Positions 7,026 to 15,970 of a DNA stretch of 64,000 bases are shown here, piece after piece. The position numbers and the translations under genes were made by a program. Position 1 is the stretch's first letter. Each line of letters starts with the position of its first letter. The stretch is from Shimia aestuarii (GTDB lineage: Bacteria; Pseudomonadota; Alphaproteobacteria; Rhodobacterales; Rhodobacteraceae): positions 38,501 to 102,500 of the forward strand of contig NZ_FOTQ01000009.1 of the NCBI RefSeq assembly GCF_900114635.1, given 5' to 3'. The notes under the pieces are model-generated. The model ran no database searches. It had not been told where the DNA came from and saw only the letters and a program-made list of their open reading frames with translations.

Positions 7026-9215
7026 TTAACGCCCCCGTCTCTTCACATTCCCCCCGCGTTGCCCGGCCCGTCCAGCCGTTGAGCGCCCCTTGGCGCCCAC
7101 GGCTTTCTCCGCCGCCGCCTCAACCGCGTATTGACGCGCCATGGGGTCGTCTGCCACCGCCAGATCGACCGCCTCCAGCCGCTTGATCTCGTCGCGCAAA
7201 CGCGCTGCCTCTTCGAATTCCAGGTTCTCGGCGGCCTTGCGCATGTCGGTGCGCAGGCCGTCGAGAACGGCCTCCAGATTGCCGCCGTGCAGGGGCTTGT
7301 CGATCTTGGCGGTGACGCGGTTCATGTCGGTGTCGCCCTGATAAAGACCGGCCAGAACGTCCTCGACGTTCTTCTTCACCGTTTCGGGCGTAATGCCGTG
7401 TTCCTCGTTATAGGCGATCTGCTTGGCGCGGCGGCGGTTGGTTTCGCCAAGGGCGCGCTCCATCGAGCCCGTGATGCGGTCGGCATACATGATCACGCGG
7501 CCTTCGGCATTGCGTGCCGCACGCCCGATGGTTTGCACGAGCGAGGTTTCCGAGCGCAGGAAGCCTTCTTTATCCGCATCGAGAATGGCGACGAGGCCGC
7601 ATTCGGGGATGTCCAGCCCCTCGCGCAAGAGGTTGATGCCGACCAGCACGTCAAACGCGCCAAGGCGCAGGTCGCGCAGGATTTCGATGCGTTCCAGCGT
7701 GTCGATGTCGGAATGCATGTAGCGCACCTTGATGCCCTGTTCGTGCATGTATTCGGTGAGGTCTTCGGCCATGCGTTTGGTCAGCGTTGTCACCAGCGTG
7801 CGGAAACCGTTGGCAGAGACCTTGCGCACTTCGTCGAGGAGGTCGTCGACCTGCATTTCCACGGGGCGGATTTCGACCTCGGGATCCAAGAGGCCGGTGG
7901 GGCGGATCACCTGTTCGGTGAAGACGCCGCCCGACTGATCCAGCTCCCACGACGCCGGGGTGGCGGAAACAAAGACGGATTGCGGGCGCATGGCGTCCCA
8001 TTCCTCGAATTTGAGGGGGCGGTTGTCCATGCAGGAGGGCAGGCGGAAACCGTGTTCGGCCAGCGTGAACTTGCGGCGATAGTCGCCCTTGTACATGCCG
8101 CCGATCTGGGGGACCGAGACATGGGATTCATCGGCAAAGACAATCGCGTTGTCGGGGATGAATTCAAACAGGGTGGGGGGCGGTTCGCCCGGCGCGCGGC
8201 CCGTCAGATAGCGGGAATAGTTCTCGATCCCGTTGCAGACGCCGGTGGCCTCGAGCATTTCGAGGTCAAAGTTGGTGCGTTGCTCAAGACGCTGCGCTTC
8301 GAGCAGTTTGCCTTCGTTCACCAATTGGTCGAGCCGCTGGCGCAGCTCTTTGCGGATGTTGATGATCGCCTGCTGCATGGTGGGCTTGGGCGTGACGTAG
8401 TGCGAATTGGCGTAGACGCGGATCTGGTCAAAGGTGTCGGTTTTCTCACCCGTGAGGGGGTCGAACTCGGTGATGCTTTCGAGTTCCTCGCCAAAGAAGG
8501 AGAGTTTCCACGCGCGGTCTTCGAGGTGGGCGGGAAAGATTTCAAGACTGTCGCCGCGCACCCGGAACGAGCCCCGCTGAAACGCCTGATCGTTGCGGCG
8601 GTATTGCTGGGCGACGAGGTCGGCCATGACCTTGCGCTGGTCGTATTCGTTGCCGACCTTGAGGTCGAGCGTCATGGCGCCGTAGGTCTCGACCGAGCCG
8701 ATGCCGTAGATACAGGAGACCGAGGCGACGATGATCACGTCGTCACGTTCCAAAAGCGCGCGGGTGGCCGAGTGGCGCATCCGGTCGATCTGTTCGTTGA
8801 TCTGGGATTCTTTTTCAATGTAGGTGTCCGAGCGCGGAACATAGGCCTCGGGCTGGTAGTAGTCATAGAAGCTGACGAAGTATTCGACCGCGTTGTCCGG
8901 GAAGAAACCCTTCATCTCGCCGTAAAGCTGGGCCGCCAGTGTCTTGTTGGGGGCAAGGATGATGGCGGGGCGCTGGGTCGCCTCGATCACCTTGGCCATG
9001 GTAAAGGTCTTGCCCGTTCCGGTCGCACCCAGAAGCACCTGGTTGCGCTCGCCATCCAGAACACCGGCTGTCAGTTCCTTGATCGCGGTGGGCTGGTCCC
9101 CGGCGGGCGAGAAATCGGTCTGCATGACGATGCGCTTGCCACCCTCGAGCTTGGGGCGGTTTTTCACATCCGGGGCGGGGGTGTTCAGGATCGGGGCGTC
9201 GGCGGCGTCCATCAT
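7026..9215 (-). CDS. uvrB: Excinuclease ABC subunit B (UvrB)
   Basis: A full-length 729-residue UvrB. Walker A GATGTGKT is at residues 63-70, the beta-hairpin region [23 protein letters not shown] follows, with ADESH (Walker B), [31 protein letters not shown] (motif VI) and a C-terminal UVR domain ([18 protein letters not shown]). It is the damage-verifying helicase of nucleotide excision repair, handing DNA from UvrA to UvrC. Two adjacent ATGs (9215 and 9212) are possible, with AAAGGAA upstream. No clear alphaproteobacterial LexA box was found in its promoter region. A foreign-looking gene abuts its 3' end. Confidence 0.98.
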   Translation of the reverse strand: MMDAADAPILNTPAPDVKNRPKLEGGKRIVMQTDFSPAGDQPTAIKELTAGVLDGERNQVLLGATGTGKTFTMAKVIEATQRPAIILAPNKTLAAQLYGEMKGFFPDNAVEYFVSFYDYYQPEAYVPRSDTYIEKESQINEQIDRMRHSATRALLERDDVIIVASVSCIYGIGSVETYGAMTLDLKVGNEYDQRKVMADLVAQQYRRNDQAFQRGSFRVRGDSLEIFPAHLEDRAWKLSFFGEELESITEFDPLTGEKTDTFDQIRVYANSHYVTPKPTMQQAIINIRKELRQRLDQLVNEGKLLEAQRLEQRTNFDLEMLEATGVCNGIENYSRYLTGRAPGEPPPTLFEFIPDNAIVFADESHVSVPQIGGMYKGDYRRKFTLAEHGFRLPSCMDNRPLKFEEWDAMRPQSVFVSATPASWELDQSGGVFTEQVIRPTGLLDPEVEIRPVEMQVDDLLDEVRKVSANGFRTLVTTLTKRMAEDLTEYMHEQGIKVRYMHSDIDTLERIEILRDLRLGAFDVLVGINLLREGLDIPECGLVAILDADKEGFLRSETSLVQTIGRAARNAEGRVIMYADRITGSMERALGETNRRRAKQIAYNEEHGITPETVKKNVEDVLAGLYQGDTDMNRVTAKIDKPLHGGNLEAVLDGLRTDMRKAAENLEFEEAARLRDEIKRLEAVDLAVADDPMARQYAVEAAAEKAVGAKGRSTAGRAGQRGGNVKRRGR

Positions 9216-9498
9216 GGGAGATTCCTTTCGCTTGGCCCTAGATTTGATCTCTTTTTGTTCTGGTTCAAGGGGGATTTGCCCGGTGGGCTCACAAGCGCTT
9301 GGAAACGCGTTCGTTTGTATGCAAAAGATTCGTCTGAGGTGATGCTTTTAGGCGTCAATTGACGTAACGGCAGGCTCGCAAAAATAGTTGCATTGTGCAC
9401 TTGCGGCAATTGAGCAACATTTGGGTGGATGTTCGGGTCCGCTTCGGACCTAAAATGACGTAAGGTAAGCCGGATTTCTCAAGAATTGGTCAACATTA

Positions 9499-9588
9499 AT
9501 GGCCGATTTTGAAGTTTTTGAAAAGCTTGTAGGTGGTTGGGGTAATTTTCTTCTGACGGTCTTGCGTCGCATACGCAGAAATGGGTAG
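9499..9588 (+). CDS. Possible 29-residue peptide (weak)
   Basis: ATG to TAG encodes MADFEVFEKLVGGWGNF followed by LLTVLRRIRRNG. The hydrophobic centre and cationic tail resemble small amphipathic membrane peptides. There is no good ribosome site upstream, and length alone makes chance likely, so this is recorded only as a candidate. Confidence 0.15.
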   Translation: MADFEVFEKLVGGWGNFLLTVLRRIRRNG

Positions 9589-9597
9589 TCTCGTCAG

Positions 9598-9683
9598 TGC
9601 AAGCAGTGCGACAGGATTGCCGGTACAGGCCGCATTACACCCCTCGCTCCCCGTGGTTTGGTTGGCGTTCCGCACTGCTTGCA
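9598..9683. ncRNA. Candidate structured RNA closed by a 13-bp stem
   Basis: TGCAAGCAGTGCG (9598-9610) is perfectly complementary to CGCACTGCTTGCA (9671-9683), enclosing 60 bases that contain smaller GC-rich stems. It lies in the gap upstream of the NDUFS4-like gene. It does not match tmRNA, SRP RNA, RNase P RNA or a riboswitch I know. It could be an sRNA on either strand, a leader structure, or a DNA site. Confidence 0.3.
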
Positions 9684-9801
9684 AGCTCTCTCCCGAAGAA
9701 TGGACCATGTGATTGTGCAGTTGCGGCAAAGCGACCCGGAATCTGCCTCTTGCCGCAGCGCGCAGAATCCGGGATAAAGCGCCAGAAGCAAGGAGATTGC
9801 G

Positions 9802-10113
9802 ATGATTGCGCGTATCTATCAGCCAGCCCGCACCGCCATGTCGTCGGGCACCGCAAAAACCAAGATCTGGGTTCTGGAATACGGGCCCTCGGAAGCACGC
9901 GACATTGACCCCTTGATGGGCTGGACCGGATCGGGAGACACCCAAAGCCAGGTCAAGATGCGCTTTGCCACAAAAGAAGCCGCCGTCGAATACGCGCGCG
10001 AAAAAGGTATCGAGGCGCAGGTGATGGAGCCTCAGAAGCGTAAGGCCAATATCCGCCCCGGTGGATATGGCGAGAACTTCGCAACGAACCGCAAGGGTCC
10101 CTGGACGCACTGA
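9802..10113 (+). CDS. NDUFS4-like ETC complex I subunit
   Basis: A 103-residue protein of the ETC_C1_NDUFS4 family, the bacterial version of the 18-kDa accessory subunit of NADH:ubiquinone oxidoreductase. Typical blocks are [58 protein letters not shown] and a C-terminal [12 protein letters not shown]. The family is found in alphaproteobacteria and mitochondria, and it stabilises the NADH-dehydrogenase module on the cytoplasmic arm. AAGGAG precedes the ATG. It is a stand-alone gene ending in a strong terminator, away from any nuo operon. Confidence 0.92.
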   Translation: MIARIYQPARTAMSSGTAKTKIWVLEYGPSEARDIDPLMGWTGSGDTQSQVKMRFATKEAAVEYAREKGIEAQVMEPQKRKANIRPGGYGENFATNRKGPWTH

Positions 10114-10139
10114 GATTTCAGAAAACCTCTGAGTTCAAT

Positions 10140-10166
10140 GGCCTGCCGCTTGCGGTGGGCCTTTTT
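10140..10166 (+). terminator. Rho-independent terminator after the NDUFS4-like gene
   Basis: GGCCTGCCGC (10140-10149) pairs with GCGGTGGGCC (10152-10161) with two G-T wobbles, followed by TTTTT (10162-10166). Confidence 0.82.
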
Positions 10167-10235
10167 GATTCCTGGTGCGGTGACGCCGGAAATGCTGCTT
10201 TGTAAAGGGTTTGAGCAGGCAAGTCAGCTGCACCG

Positions 10236-10264
10236 TTGACAGGTCTTTCCAAAATGCTTAACAT
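10236..10264 (+). promoter_or_regulatory. Sigma-70-type promoter for hpaE
   Basis: A perfect -35 TTGACA (10236-10241), a 17-bp spacer and -10 TAACAT (10259-10264). Transcription would start near 10271, about 54 bases before the hpaE start codon. The AT-rich sequence right after the -10 could hold an operator, but no clear symmetrical site is visible. Confidence 0.7.
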
Positions 10265-10324
10265 GACAACAATTATCGGACGCAGCCGTCCGGTGCTGGT
10301 AATGTCAAGCAGAGGGAGGGGGCC

Positions 10325-11833
10325 ATGGCCGTCCTTGAGCAGAATGTCGACAAGCTGCAAGGTTATCTCGCGCGGTTTCGTGAAGGCGGAATTGCGAACC
10401 GGATCGCGGGTGCGGATCGCGCCGGAGGGGCGGGGGTGTTCCAGACATGCTCTCCGGTCGACCGGTCGGTGATCTGCGATGTGGCACATGGCACGCGTGA
10501 CGACATCGACGCCGCTGCGCAGGCCGCCTCGGACGTTTTTGCCGATTGGCGCGACATGCCCGCGACCGAGCGGCGCAAGATCCTGATCAATGTGGCCGAG
10601 GCGATCGAGGCGCGCGCCGAAGAAATCGCGCTGTGTGAATGCTGGGATACCGGCCAGACCCTGCGCTTCATGTCCAAGGCGGCGTTGCGGGGGGCAGAGA
10701 ATTTTCGCTATTTCGCGGATCAGGTGGTGCAGGCGCGGGATGGCCAACACCTCAAAAGCCCGACCCTGATGAACATCACCACGCGTGTGCCGATTGGCCC
10801 GGTCGGGGTGATCACGCCATGGAACACGCCGTTCATGCTATCCACGTGGAAGATTGCACCGGCCCTCGCGGCGGGCTGTACCGTGGTGCACAAACCGGCC
10901 GAAGCCAGCCCGCTGACCGCGCGACTTTTGGTCGAGATCGCCGAAGAGGCAGGGTTGCCGCCGGGGGTGCTCAATACAGTCAACGGGTTTGGTGAAGAGG
11001 CGGGCAAGGCGCTCACCGAACATCCGCTGATCAAGGCGATTGCCTTTGTCGGGGAAAGCCGCACAGGGAGCATCATCACTAAGCAGGGGGCGGATACGCT
11101 CAAGCGGATGCACCTTGAACTGGGGGGCAAGAACCCGGTGATCGTGTTTGATGATGCCGATCTTGAACGCGCGCTGGATGCGGTGATTTTCATGATCTAC
11201 TCGATCAACGGCGAACGCTGCACCTCGTCTTCGCGCCTTTTGGTGCAGGACACGATCAAGGACGAATTCGAAGCGCGCCTGATCGAACGGGTGAACAATA
11301 TCAAGGTGGGCCACCCGCTGGATCCGGCGACGGAAATCGGGCCGCTTGTGACCGAGGAACACTTCAACAAGGTCACCTCCTATTTCGATATCGCCAAACA
11401 GGACGGTGCCACGGTGGCGGCGGGTGGCGAGACCGTTGGCGACGTAGGCTACTTCGTGCGTCCGACGCTTTTCACCAATGCAACCAATGACATGCGCATC
11501 GCACAGGAAGAGATCTTCGGTCCGGTGCTCACCTCGATCCCGTTCTCGACCGAGGAAGAGGCGCTGGCGATGGCCAACGACACGGCCTATGGGCTGACCG
11601 GCTATCTCTGGACCAATGACCTCACCCGCGCGCTGCGGTTCACGGACAAGCTTGAGGCCGGGATGATCTGGGTGAACAGCGAGAATGTCCGGCACCTGCC
11701 CACGCCCTTTGGCGGGGTCAAGGCGTCCGGGATCGGGCGTGACGGGGGCGACTGGTCGTTTGAGTTTTACATGGAGCAAAAGCACGTGGGCTTTGCCACC
11801 GGGGCGCACAAGATCATGCGGCTCGGGGCCTGA
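10325..11833 (+). CDS. hpaE: 5-carboxymethyl-2-hydroxymuconate semialdehyde dehydrogenase (HpaE-type ALDH)
   Basis: A 502-residue aldehyde dehydrogenase. ALDH motifs are all present: PIGPVGVITPWNTPFMLSTWK, KPAEASPLTA, the LELGGKNP block with catalytic Glu265, NGERCTSSSR with catalytic Cys299, and EEIFGPVLTS. HpaE assignment rests on the FQTCSPVD and INGERCTSSSRLLVQ stretches and on the adjacent hpaD. It oxidises the ring-cleavage product of homoprotocatechuate with NAD+. A GAGGGAGGG site precedes the ATG. It is the first gene of a two-gene hpaE-hpaD unit; hpaF/G/H/I and the 4-hydroxyphenylacetate hydroxylase are not in the window. Confidence 0.9.
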   Translation: MAVLEQNVDKLQGYLARFREGGIANRIAGADRAGGAGVFQTCSPVDRSVICDVAHGTRDDIDAAAQAASDVFADWRDMPATERRKILINVAEAIEARAEEIALCECWDTGQTLRFMSKAALRGAENFRYFADQVVQARDGQHLKSPTLMNITTRVPIGPVGVITPWNTPFMLSTWKIAPALAAGCTVVHKPAEASPLTARLLVEIAEEAGLPPGVLNTVNGFGEEAGKALTEHPLIKAIAFVGESRTGSIITKQGADTLKRMHLELGGKNPVIVFDDADLERALDAVIFMIYSINGERCTSSSRLLVQDTIKDEFEARLIERVNNIKVGHPLDPATEIGPLVTEEHFNKVTSYFDIAKQDGATVAAGGETVGDVGYFVRPTLFTNATNDMRIAQEEIFGPVLTSIPFSTEEEALAMANDTAYGLTGYLWTNDLTRALRFTDKLEAGMIWVNSENVRHLPTPFGGVKASGIGRDGGDWSFEFYMEQKHVGFATGAHKIMRLGA

Positions 11834-11886
11834 CCTCTTCCTTTTGCCGGAAATATCCCGGGGAGTGTGAGGGGCTGGCCCCTCAC
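11834..11886 (+). repeat. 3'-end element: TTTTGCC..AAATATCCCGGGG plus hairpin (copy 1)
   Basis: Right after the hpaE stop codon come CTTCCTTTTGCC, AAATATCCCGGGG and a hairpin GTGAGGGGC/GCCCCTCAC (11867-11875 with 11878-11886). Two related copies follow the stop codons of recJ (32044-32126) and a hydrolase gene (47659-47706), always in the same orientation to the gene they follow. It is probably a transcript 3' end or processing signal. Confidence 0.75.
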
Positions 11887-11912
11887 CCCCGCCATCGCCA
11901 AGGGAGGAACAG

Positions 11913-12767
11913 ATGGGTGAAATCGTACTGGCTGCCAAGATGACACATGTCCCCACAATGCTCATGTCCGAGCAGGAGGGACCGATCAAGGGCAAGCGGC
12001 AGGCCGCCATTGACGGGCACCGCGAAATTGCGCGCCGCGCCAAGGCGTTGGGGGCGGACACGGTGGTGGTCTGTGACACGCATTGGGTGATCAATGCCGG
12101 GTTCCATATCAATGCCAACACGCGGTTCGAGGGGCTGTTCACGTCCAACGAGTTCCCGCAGTTCATTCAGAACCTGCCCTATGGCTATGACGGCAACCCG
12201 GAGCTGGGGGCGGCGATCGCCAAAAAGGCTAGTGACATGGGGGCTTACACGCTGGCGCATCATCTGGACTCGCTGGAGCTGGAATACGGAACGCTGGTGC
12301 CGATGCGGTTCATGAGCCGCGAGCATGACATGAAGGTGGTCAGCGTCGCAGCCTGGGCCACGGTGCATGATCATCAGGAGAGCCGCATCGTGGGCGAGGC
12401 GATCCGCAAGGCAGTGGAAGAGAGTGACAGCAAAGTGCTGCTTGTGGCGTCCGGGTCATTGTCCCACAAGATATGGGCCAACAAGGACTATGCCGCCAAC
12501 AATGGCACCTTCACGATTTCCAGCGAGTTCAACCGCCAGATGGACCTTCATGTGCTGGATATGTGGCAGCGCGGGGATCATGCGACCTTCCTCAGGATGT
12601 TGCCGGAATACGCGCAATATTGCTGTGGAGAAGGCTCGATGCATGACACGGCGATGCTTTATGGCGCGCTGGGCTGGGACAGTTACGACGCCAAATGCGA
12701 GGTCGTGACCGAGTATTTCCCAAGCTCGGGCACCGGTCAGACCAACGTGATTTTCCCGGTGCAGTGA
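11913..12767 (+). CDS. hpaD: 3,4-dihydroxyphenylacetate 2,3-dioxygenase (class III extradiol, HpaD-type)
   Basis: A 284-residue class III (LigB-superfamily) extradiol dioxygenase. His12 in KMTHVPTM and His57 in VVCDTHWVIN fit the Fe(II) ligands, and LVASGSLSHKIW and CCGEGSMHDTAMLYGAL are typical of the HpaD/LigB-like group. It cleaves homoprotocatechuate to 5-carboxymethyl-2-hydroxymuconate semialdehyde, the substrate of the adjacent HpaE. AGGGAGG precedes the ATG. The 79-bp gap from hpaE is filled by a 3'-end repeat element, so the two genes may be differentially expressed from one promoter. Confidence 0.88.
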   Translation: MGEIVLAAKMTHVPTMLMSEQEGPIKGKRQAAIDGHREIARRAKALGADTVVVCDTHWVINAGFHINANTRFEGLFTSNEFPQFIQNLPYGYDGNPELGAAIAKKASDMGAYTLAHHLDSLELEYGTLVPMRFMSREHDMKVVSVAAWATVHDHQESRIVGEAIRKAVEESDSKVLLVASGSLSHKIWANKDYAANNGTFTISSEFNRQMDLHVLDMWQRGDHATFLRMLPEYAQYCCGEGSMHDTAMLYGALGWDSYDAKCEVVTEYFPSSGTGQTNVIFPVQ

Positions 12768-12784
12768 CCCCGGAAAACCCGCGT

Positions 12785-12817
12785 CGGTATCATGTCGGTA
12801 TCGCGTCGGTATCAGAA
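12785..12817 (+). repeat. Three 11-bp tandem units, CGGTATyrCGT family
   Basis: Units start at 12785, 12796 and 12807: CGGTATCATGT, CGGTATCGCGT, CGGTATCAGAA. The array fills the short gap between the convergent hpaD and glk genes, 17 bp after the hpaD stop. Related to arrays at 3068 and 57823. Confidence 0.88.
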
Positions 12818-12837
12818 CCGCCGGGCCGCAATGCGCG

Positions 12838-13764
12838 TCAGCCTGCCTGCATCAGGTGATGCAGGCAGCCATGCAACGCCGCGCCGTCATCGGTGATGAC
12901 CGACACCGGGATATCGGCGGGGCGGACCACTTCCATGCCGGGGGCGAGATAGGCTTCGGCAAAGGCGTTGAGCGCAGGAGAACCAAGGATGCCGCGCGCG
13001 GTGCTTCCGGCAAAGATCATGCCCGCACCGGGCAGGTACTGGCAGATCAGAGCGCGCGAAAGCTGTCCCAGCCCGCGGGCAAAAAGCGTGATCGTGGCCG
13101 CCGCTTCGCGATCCTGTCCGGTGACATAGCCCTGCATGATTTCCGGCCCGCTCAGAGCCCGGCCACAGAGTGCCTCGTGCAGCCGGGCGAGCCCCAGCCC
13201 GGAAAACACATCTTCGACCGTGGTGAACCCCGCTGCCGCCGTACCAAGAGACGCTGACAGGGTGTCGCGTACCGAAGCCGGGAGTTCGGCATGGCCCATC
13301 TCGGCTTCGAACACGGTGATCCCGCCCGCCGGTCCCGGCTTGGTCAGCCCGACATTGAACCCGGTGCCCATGCCCACGACAAGGCTTTGACGGTTGTTGT
13401 CGGGGCGCGCCGTGCCACTGATCGGTTCGGGAGAGAGCTGGGGCAGGGCATAGCAGAGTGCAGAGAGATCATTGATCAGCACCCCGCGCGCTGCGCCGAC
13501 CATGGCGGCGACCTCGCGCGCACAGATATGCCAGTCGCGGTTGGTCAGCCGCCCCCGACCTTGAGAGACAGGACCGGCGATGGCGATGCAGACGGCGTCA
13601 ACCCCGGCGCAATCCTGTTCGTCCCGGAACCGCGCGATCACGTCGAGCAGGCTGGCGTGATCGTCATTTGGCGCACGCAACAACGTGTCGCTGCGCAGGC
13701 CGGACGCATCGGCCAGTGCAAGACGGGTGTTGGTGCCCCCGACATCGCCTACAAGAAAAGTCAT
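12838..13764 (-). CDS. glk: Glucokinase
   Basis: A 308-residue proteobacterial glucokinase (Glk fold, not ROK). The phosphate-1 motif GDVGGTNTRLALAD is at the N terminus, ATP/sugar loops include LTNRDWHI and INDLSALCYALP, phosphate-2 is VVGMGTGFNVGL, and GHAELP follows. It phosphorylates glucose with ATP in the cytoplasm. It is the last gene of the xylF-xylH-xylG-glk transcript, 22 bp after xylG, suggesting the transporter also brings in glucose or that glucose and xylose use are co-induced. Confidence 0.9.
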   Translation of the reverse strand: MTFLVGDVGGTNTRLALADASGLRSDTLLRAPNDDHASLLDVIARFRDEQDCAGVDAVCIAIAGPVSQGRGRLTNRDWHICAREVAAMVGAARGVLINDLSALCYALPQLSPEPISGTARPDNNRQSLVVGMGTGFNVGLTKPGPAGGITVFEAEMGHAELPASVRDTLSASLGTAAAGFTTVEDVFSGLGLARLHEALCGRALSGPEIMQGYVTGQDREAAATITLFARGLGQLSRALICQYLPGAGMIFAGSTARGILGSPALNAFAEAYLAPGMEVVRPADIPVSVITDDGAALHGCLHHLMQAG

Positions 13765-13786
13765 GACGCTTGCCTCTTCATGCCCC

Positions 13787-14545
13787 TCAGCACTCTACGC
13801 CTTCGGGTTTCTTGCCAAGGATGATCATGCCCAGAAGGTCGTCATCGGTGACATCGTCAACCTTGACCGTGCCGACGAGCTTGCCGTTTTTCATCACGCT
13901 GGCCCGGTCGCACAGTTCCATCACGTCATGAATGTCATGGCTGATCAGGAAGATGCCGATACCTTCGGATTTCAGCTGCTGGATCAGCTCCGAGACCATT
14001 TGTGTTTCGTGCGGTCCAAGCGCGGCGGTGGGTTCGTCCATGATCAGGATGCGCGCGTTGAAATAGACGGCGCGGGCAATGGCGACCGATTGGCGCTGAC
14101 CGCCCGAGAGGGCCGAGACCGGGTCGTTGAACTTCTGGAAGTTCGGGTTGAGGCGGCCCATGATCTTGCGGCATTCGGCCTCCATCGCGTCGTCATCGAC
14201 AAAGCCGAAGGGCGTCACAAGCTCGCGGCCCAGAAACAGGTTCGAGGCGGCATCGAGGTTATCGGCCAGCGCAAGCGTCTGGTAGATGGTTTCGATATTG
14301 TAGCGCCGCGCGTCGCGCGGGTTGTGGATCTCGGCCCTTTCACCGTTGACGTAGATTTCGCCACCATCGGCCCTGTAGGCGCCGGACAGCATCTTGATCA
14401 GGGTGGATTTCCCGGCGCCGTTGTGCCCCAGAAGGCCCACGACTTCGCCCGGGTAGAGATCGACCGAGACATGATCCACGGCCTTGATGCCGCCGAACGA
14501 GATGTGCATGTCGCGCATTTCCACGAGAGGGGTTTGGGTTTCCAT
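13787..14545 (-). CDS. xylG: Sugar ABC transporter ATP-binding protein (XylG-like, single domain)
   Basis: A 252-residue ABC ATPase with intact motifs: Walker [18 protein letters not shown], signature [15 protein letters not shown], Walker [13 protein letters not shown] and H-loop FLISHDIHD. It has one ATPase domain, as in the FrcA/XylG single-domain forms, rather than the ~500-residue double form of enterobacterial XylG, so it should act as a homodimer. ATG 14545 gives [10 protein letters not shown]; a longer reading overlaps xylH. It energises the XylH permease for uptake of sugar delivered by XylF. Confidence 0.92.
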   Translation of the reverse strand: METQTPLVEMRDMHISFGGIKAVDHVSVDLYPGEVVGLLGHNGAGKSTLIKMLSGAYRADGGEIYVNGERAEIHNPRDARRYNIETIYQTLALADNLDAASNLFLGRELVTPFGFVDDDAMEAECRKIMGRLNPNFQKFNDPVSALSGGQRQSVAIARAVYFNARILIMDEPTAALGPHETQMVSELIQQLKSEGIGIFLISHDIHDVMELCDRASVMKNGKLVGTVKVDDVTDDDLLGMIILGKKPEGVEC

Positions 14546-14561
14546 GTGTCTCTCTCCTCTC

Positions 14562-15827
14562 TTAGCTGCCGGTCCGGCGGCGATAGACGATGTCGATATA
14601 GACGGCGAGGACAAGCACCATGCCGACGACGATGGATTGCAGCGGCGCATCGACACCGACCATGGCCATGCCCGATTGCAGGGACTGCATGATCAGCGCA
14701 CCGATCACGGCGCCATAGATGGTACCAAAGCCCCCGGCAAGCGCCGTGCCGCCTATGACGGCTGCGGCGATGACCCGCAGTTCATCAAGCGTGCCAAGGT
14801 CATTGCCCACCGCGCCCAGACGGGCCGAGGCGATCACGGCGGCAATTGCGGTGAGACCGCCCATCAGGGCAAAGATCTTCACCGTGAGCAGGCGGGTGTT
14901 GATGCCGGAAAGCTCGGCCGCCTCGGGGTTGCCGCCGGTGGCATAGATGTAGCGGCCAAAGCGGGTGCGGCGCGAGATGATGGTCATGGTGATTGCGACC
15001 GCCAGCAGGATCACAACGGGAATGGCGATGCCATGATTCATGGTGAAGTCATCCGGCACGTTCCAGCCACGGGCCTCGGCAATGCGGGCGGCGGCGCGGT
15101 CGGGCACCTTGTAGGAGTTCATCAGCCAGACAAACCCGACGGTGAGCGCGACCACGAGGGCGATCAGCGTGCCTTCGGCCCAGGCCGGTTTCACGGCGAT
15201 GCCGTGGCGGGCCTTGGTGCGGCGGCTCATCAGCATGACGGCGGTGGCGGCAATGGCGGCGATGATGCCCACGGCCCAGCTCAGCGTTTCGCCCAGCGTG
15301 CCTTCGGCACCGCCTCCGAGGAGTTTGAAGGTCGGATCAAGCGGGGCGACGGTTTGGCCGGATGTGACCCACCACGCGGCGCCGCGATAGACGAGAAAGC
15401 CGCCGAGTGTCACGATAAAGGCGGGGACGGTCAGGTAGCCGATGATCCAGCCCTGGAATGCGCCGATCATGACGCCGAGCGCGATGCCCGCGATCACGGT
15501 GATGATCCAGATCGAAGGGTGGCCCAGCCCGACGATCTCGGGAAGCAGCTTGGCCTGCAGCGCGCCCATGACCATGCCGAGCAGGCCAAGCAGCGAGCCG
15601 ACCGACAGGTCGATATGGCGGGTGACGATCACAAAGACCATGCCGGTGGCCATAACGGCGACGGACGCGGTCTGAACCGACAGGTTAAAAAGGTTGCGCG
15701 GGGTCAGGAAACGCCCATCCGTGGCCAGATGAAAGGTCAGCCAGATCAGCACAAGCGCGCCGATCATGCCGAGCAGGCGCATGTCTATCCCGAGATTGGC
15801 AAAGAGTTTTTTTGCCGCGTTTTGCAT
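14562..15827 (-). CDS. xylH: Xylose ABC transporter permease (XylH-like)
   Basis: A 421-residue BPD_transp_2-family permease with about ten or more transmembrane segments. Family marks include [58 protein letters not shown] and [18 protein letters not shown]. The length and the [12 protein letters not shown] region are typical of XylH. ATG 15827 is chosen for the GGGAGG site upstream; a longer reading would run through the intercistronic hairpin. It lies between xylF and xylG in one operon. Confidence 0.92.
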   Translation of the reverse strand: MQNAAKKLFANLGIDMRLLGMIGALVLIWLTFHLATDGRFLTPRNLFNLSVQTASVAVMATGMVFVIVTRHIDLSVGSLLGLLGMVMGALQAKLLPEIVGLGHPSIWIITVIAGIALGVMIGAFQGWIIGYLTVPAFIVTLGGFLVYRGAAWWVTSGQTVAPLDPTFKLLGGGAEGTLGETLSWAVGIIAAIAATAVMLMSRRTKARHGIAVKPAWAEGTLIALVVALTVGFVWLMNSYKVPDRAAARIAEARGWNVPDDFTMNHGIAIPVVILLAVAITMTIISRRTRFGRYIYATGGNPEAAELSGINTRLLTVKIFALMGGLTAIAAVIASARLGAVGNDLGTLDELRVIAAAVIGGTALAGGFGTIYGAVIGALIMQSLQSGMAMVGVDAPLQSIVVGMVLVLAVYIDIVYRRRTGS

Positions 15828-15938
15828 GTGAACAGCCTCCCTCTCATGGTGTTTCCGGGCCGCGCGGTAGCGGATGCGCGCACACATGTCGTGTCGCCCA
15901 TGAATACCATGTTGCATGTTCAGGAAAGAAGGGATGGT

Positions 15939-15963
15939 GTCCCCCCGGGTGGCCCGGAGGGAC
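15939..15963 (-). promoter_or_regulatory. Intercistronic stem-loop between xylF and xylH
   Basis: On the transcribed (minus) strand an 11-bp stem GTCCCTCCGGG/CCCGGGGGGAC (one G-U wobble) with a 3-base loop lies 7 bases after the xylF stop. There is no U-tract, so it is more likely a 3'-stabilising structure that keeps xylF mRNA abundant relative to xylHG than a full terminator. Confidence 0.7.
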
Positions 15964-15970
15964 GCGAAAG

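Larger units (their letters stand above)
9216..9801. other. 586-bp intergenic region with palindromes
   Basis: No confident gene. From left to right it holds the uvrB promoter side, a 12-bp perfect palindrome CGTCAATTGACG (9353-9364), a hairpin GGTCCG-CTT-CGGACC (9436-9450), a 29-codon open frame (9499-9588), an 86-nt segment closed by a 13-bp stem (9598-9683), and a 12-bp stem with one mismatch (9735-9746 with 9762-9773). The ribosome site of the next gene, AAGGAG, is near 9790. Such density suggests a structured leader or small RNA. Confidence 0.55.

Noticed and set aside
7131..9362. A 743-codon open frame antisense to uvrB
   Set aside because: uvrB on the other strand has every catalytic motif; the antisense protein is His/Gly/Val-rich with no domain, a usual artefact of GC-rich codon bias.
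9216..9365. LexA (SOS) box in front of uvrB
   Set aside because: GTTC words occur but not with the GTTC-N7-GTTC spacing of alphaproteobacterial LexA sites.
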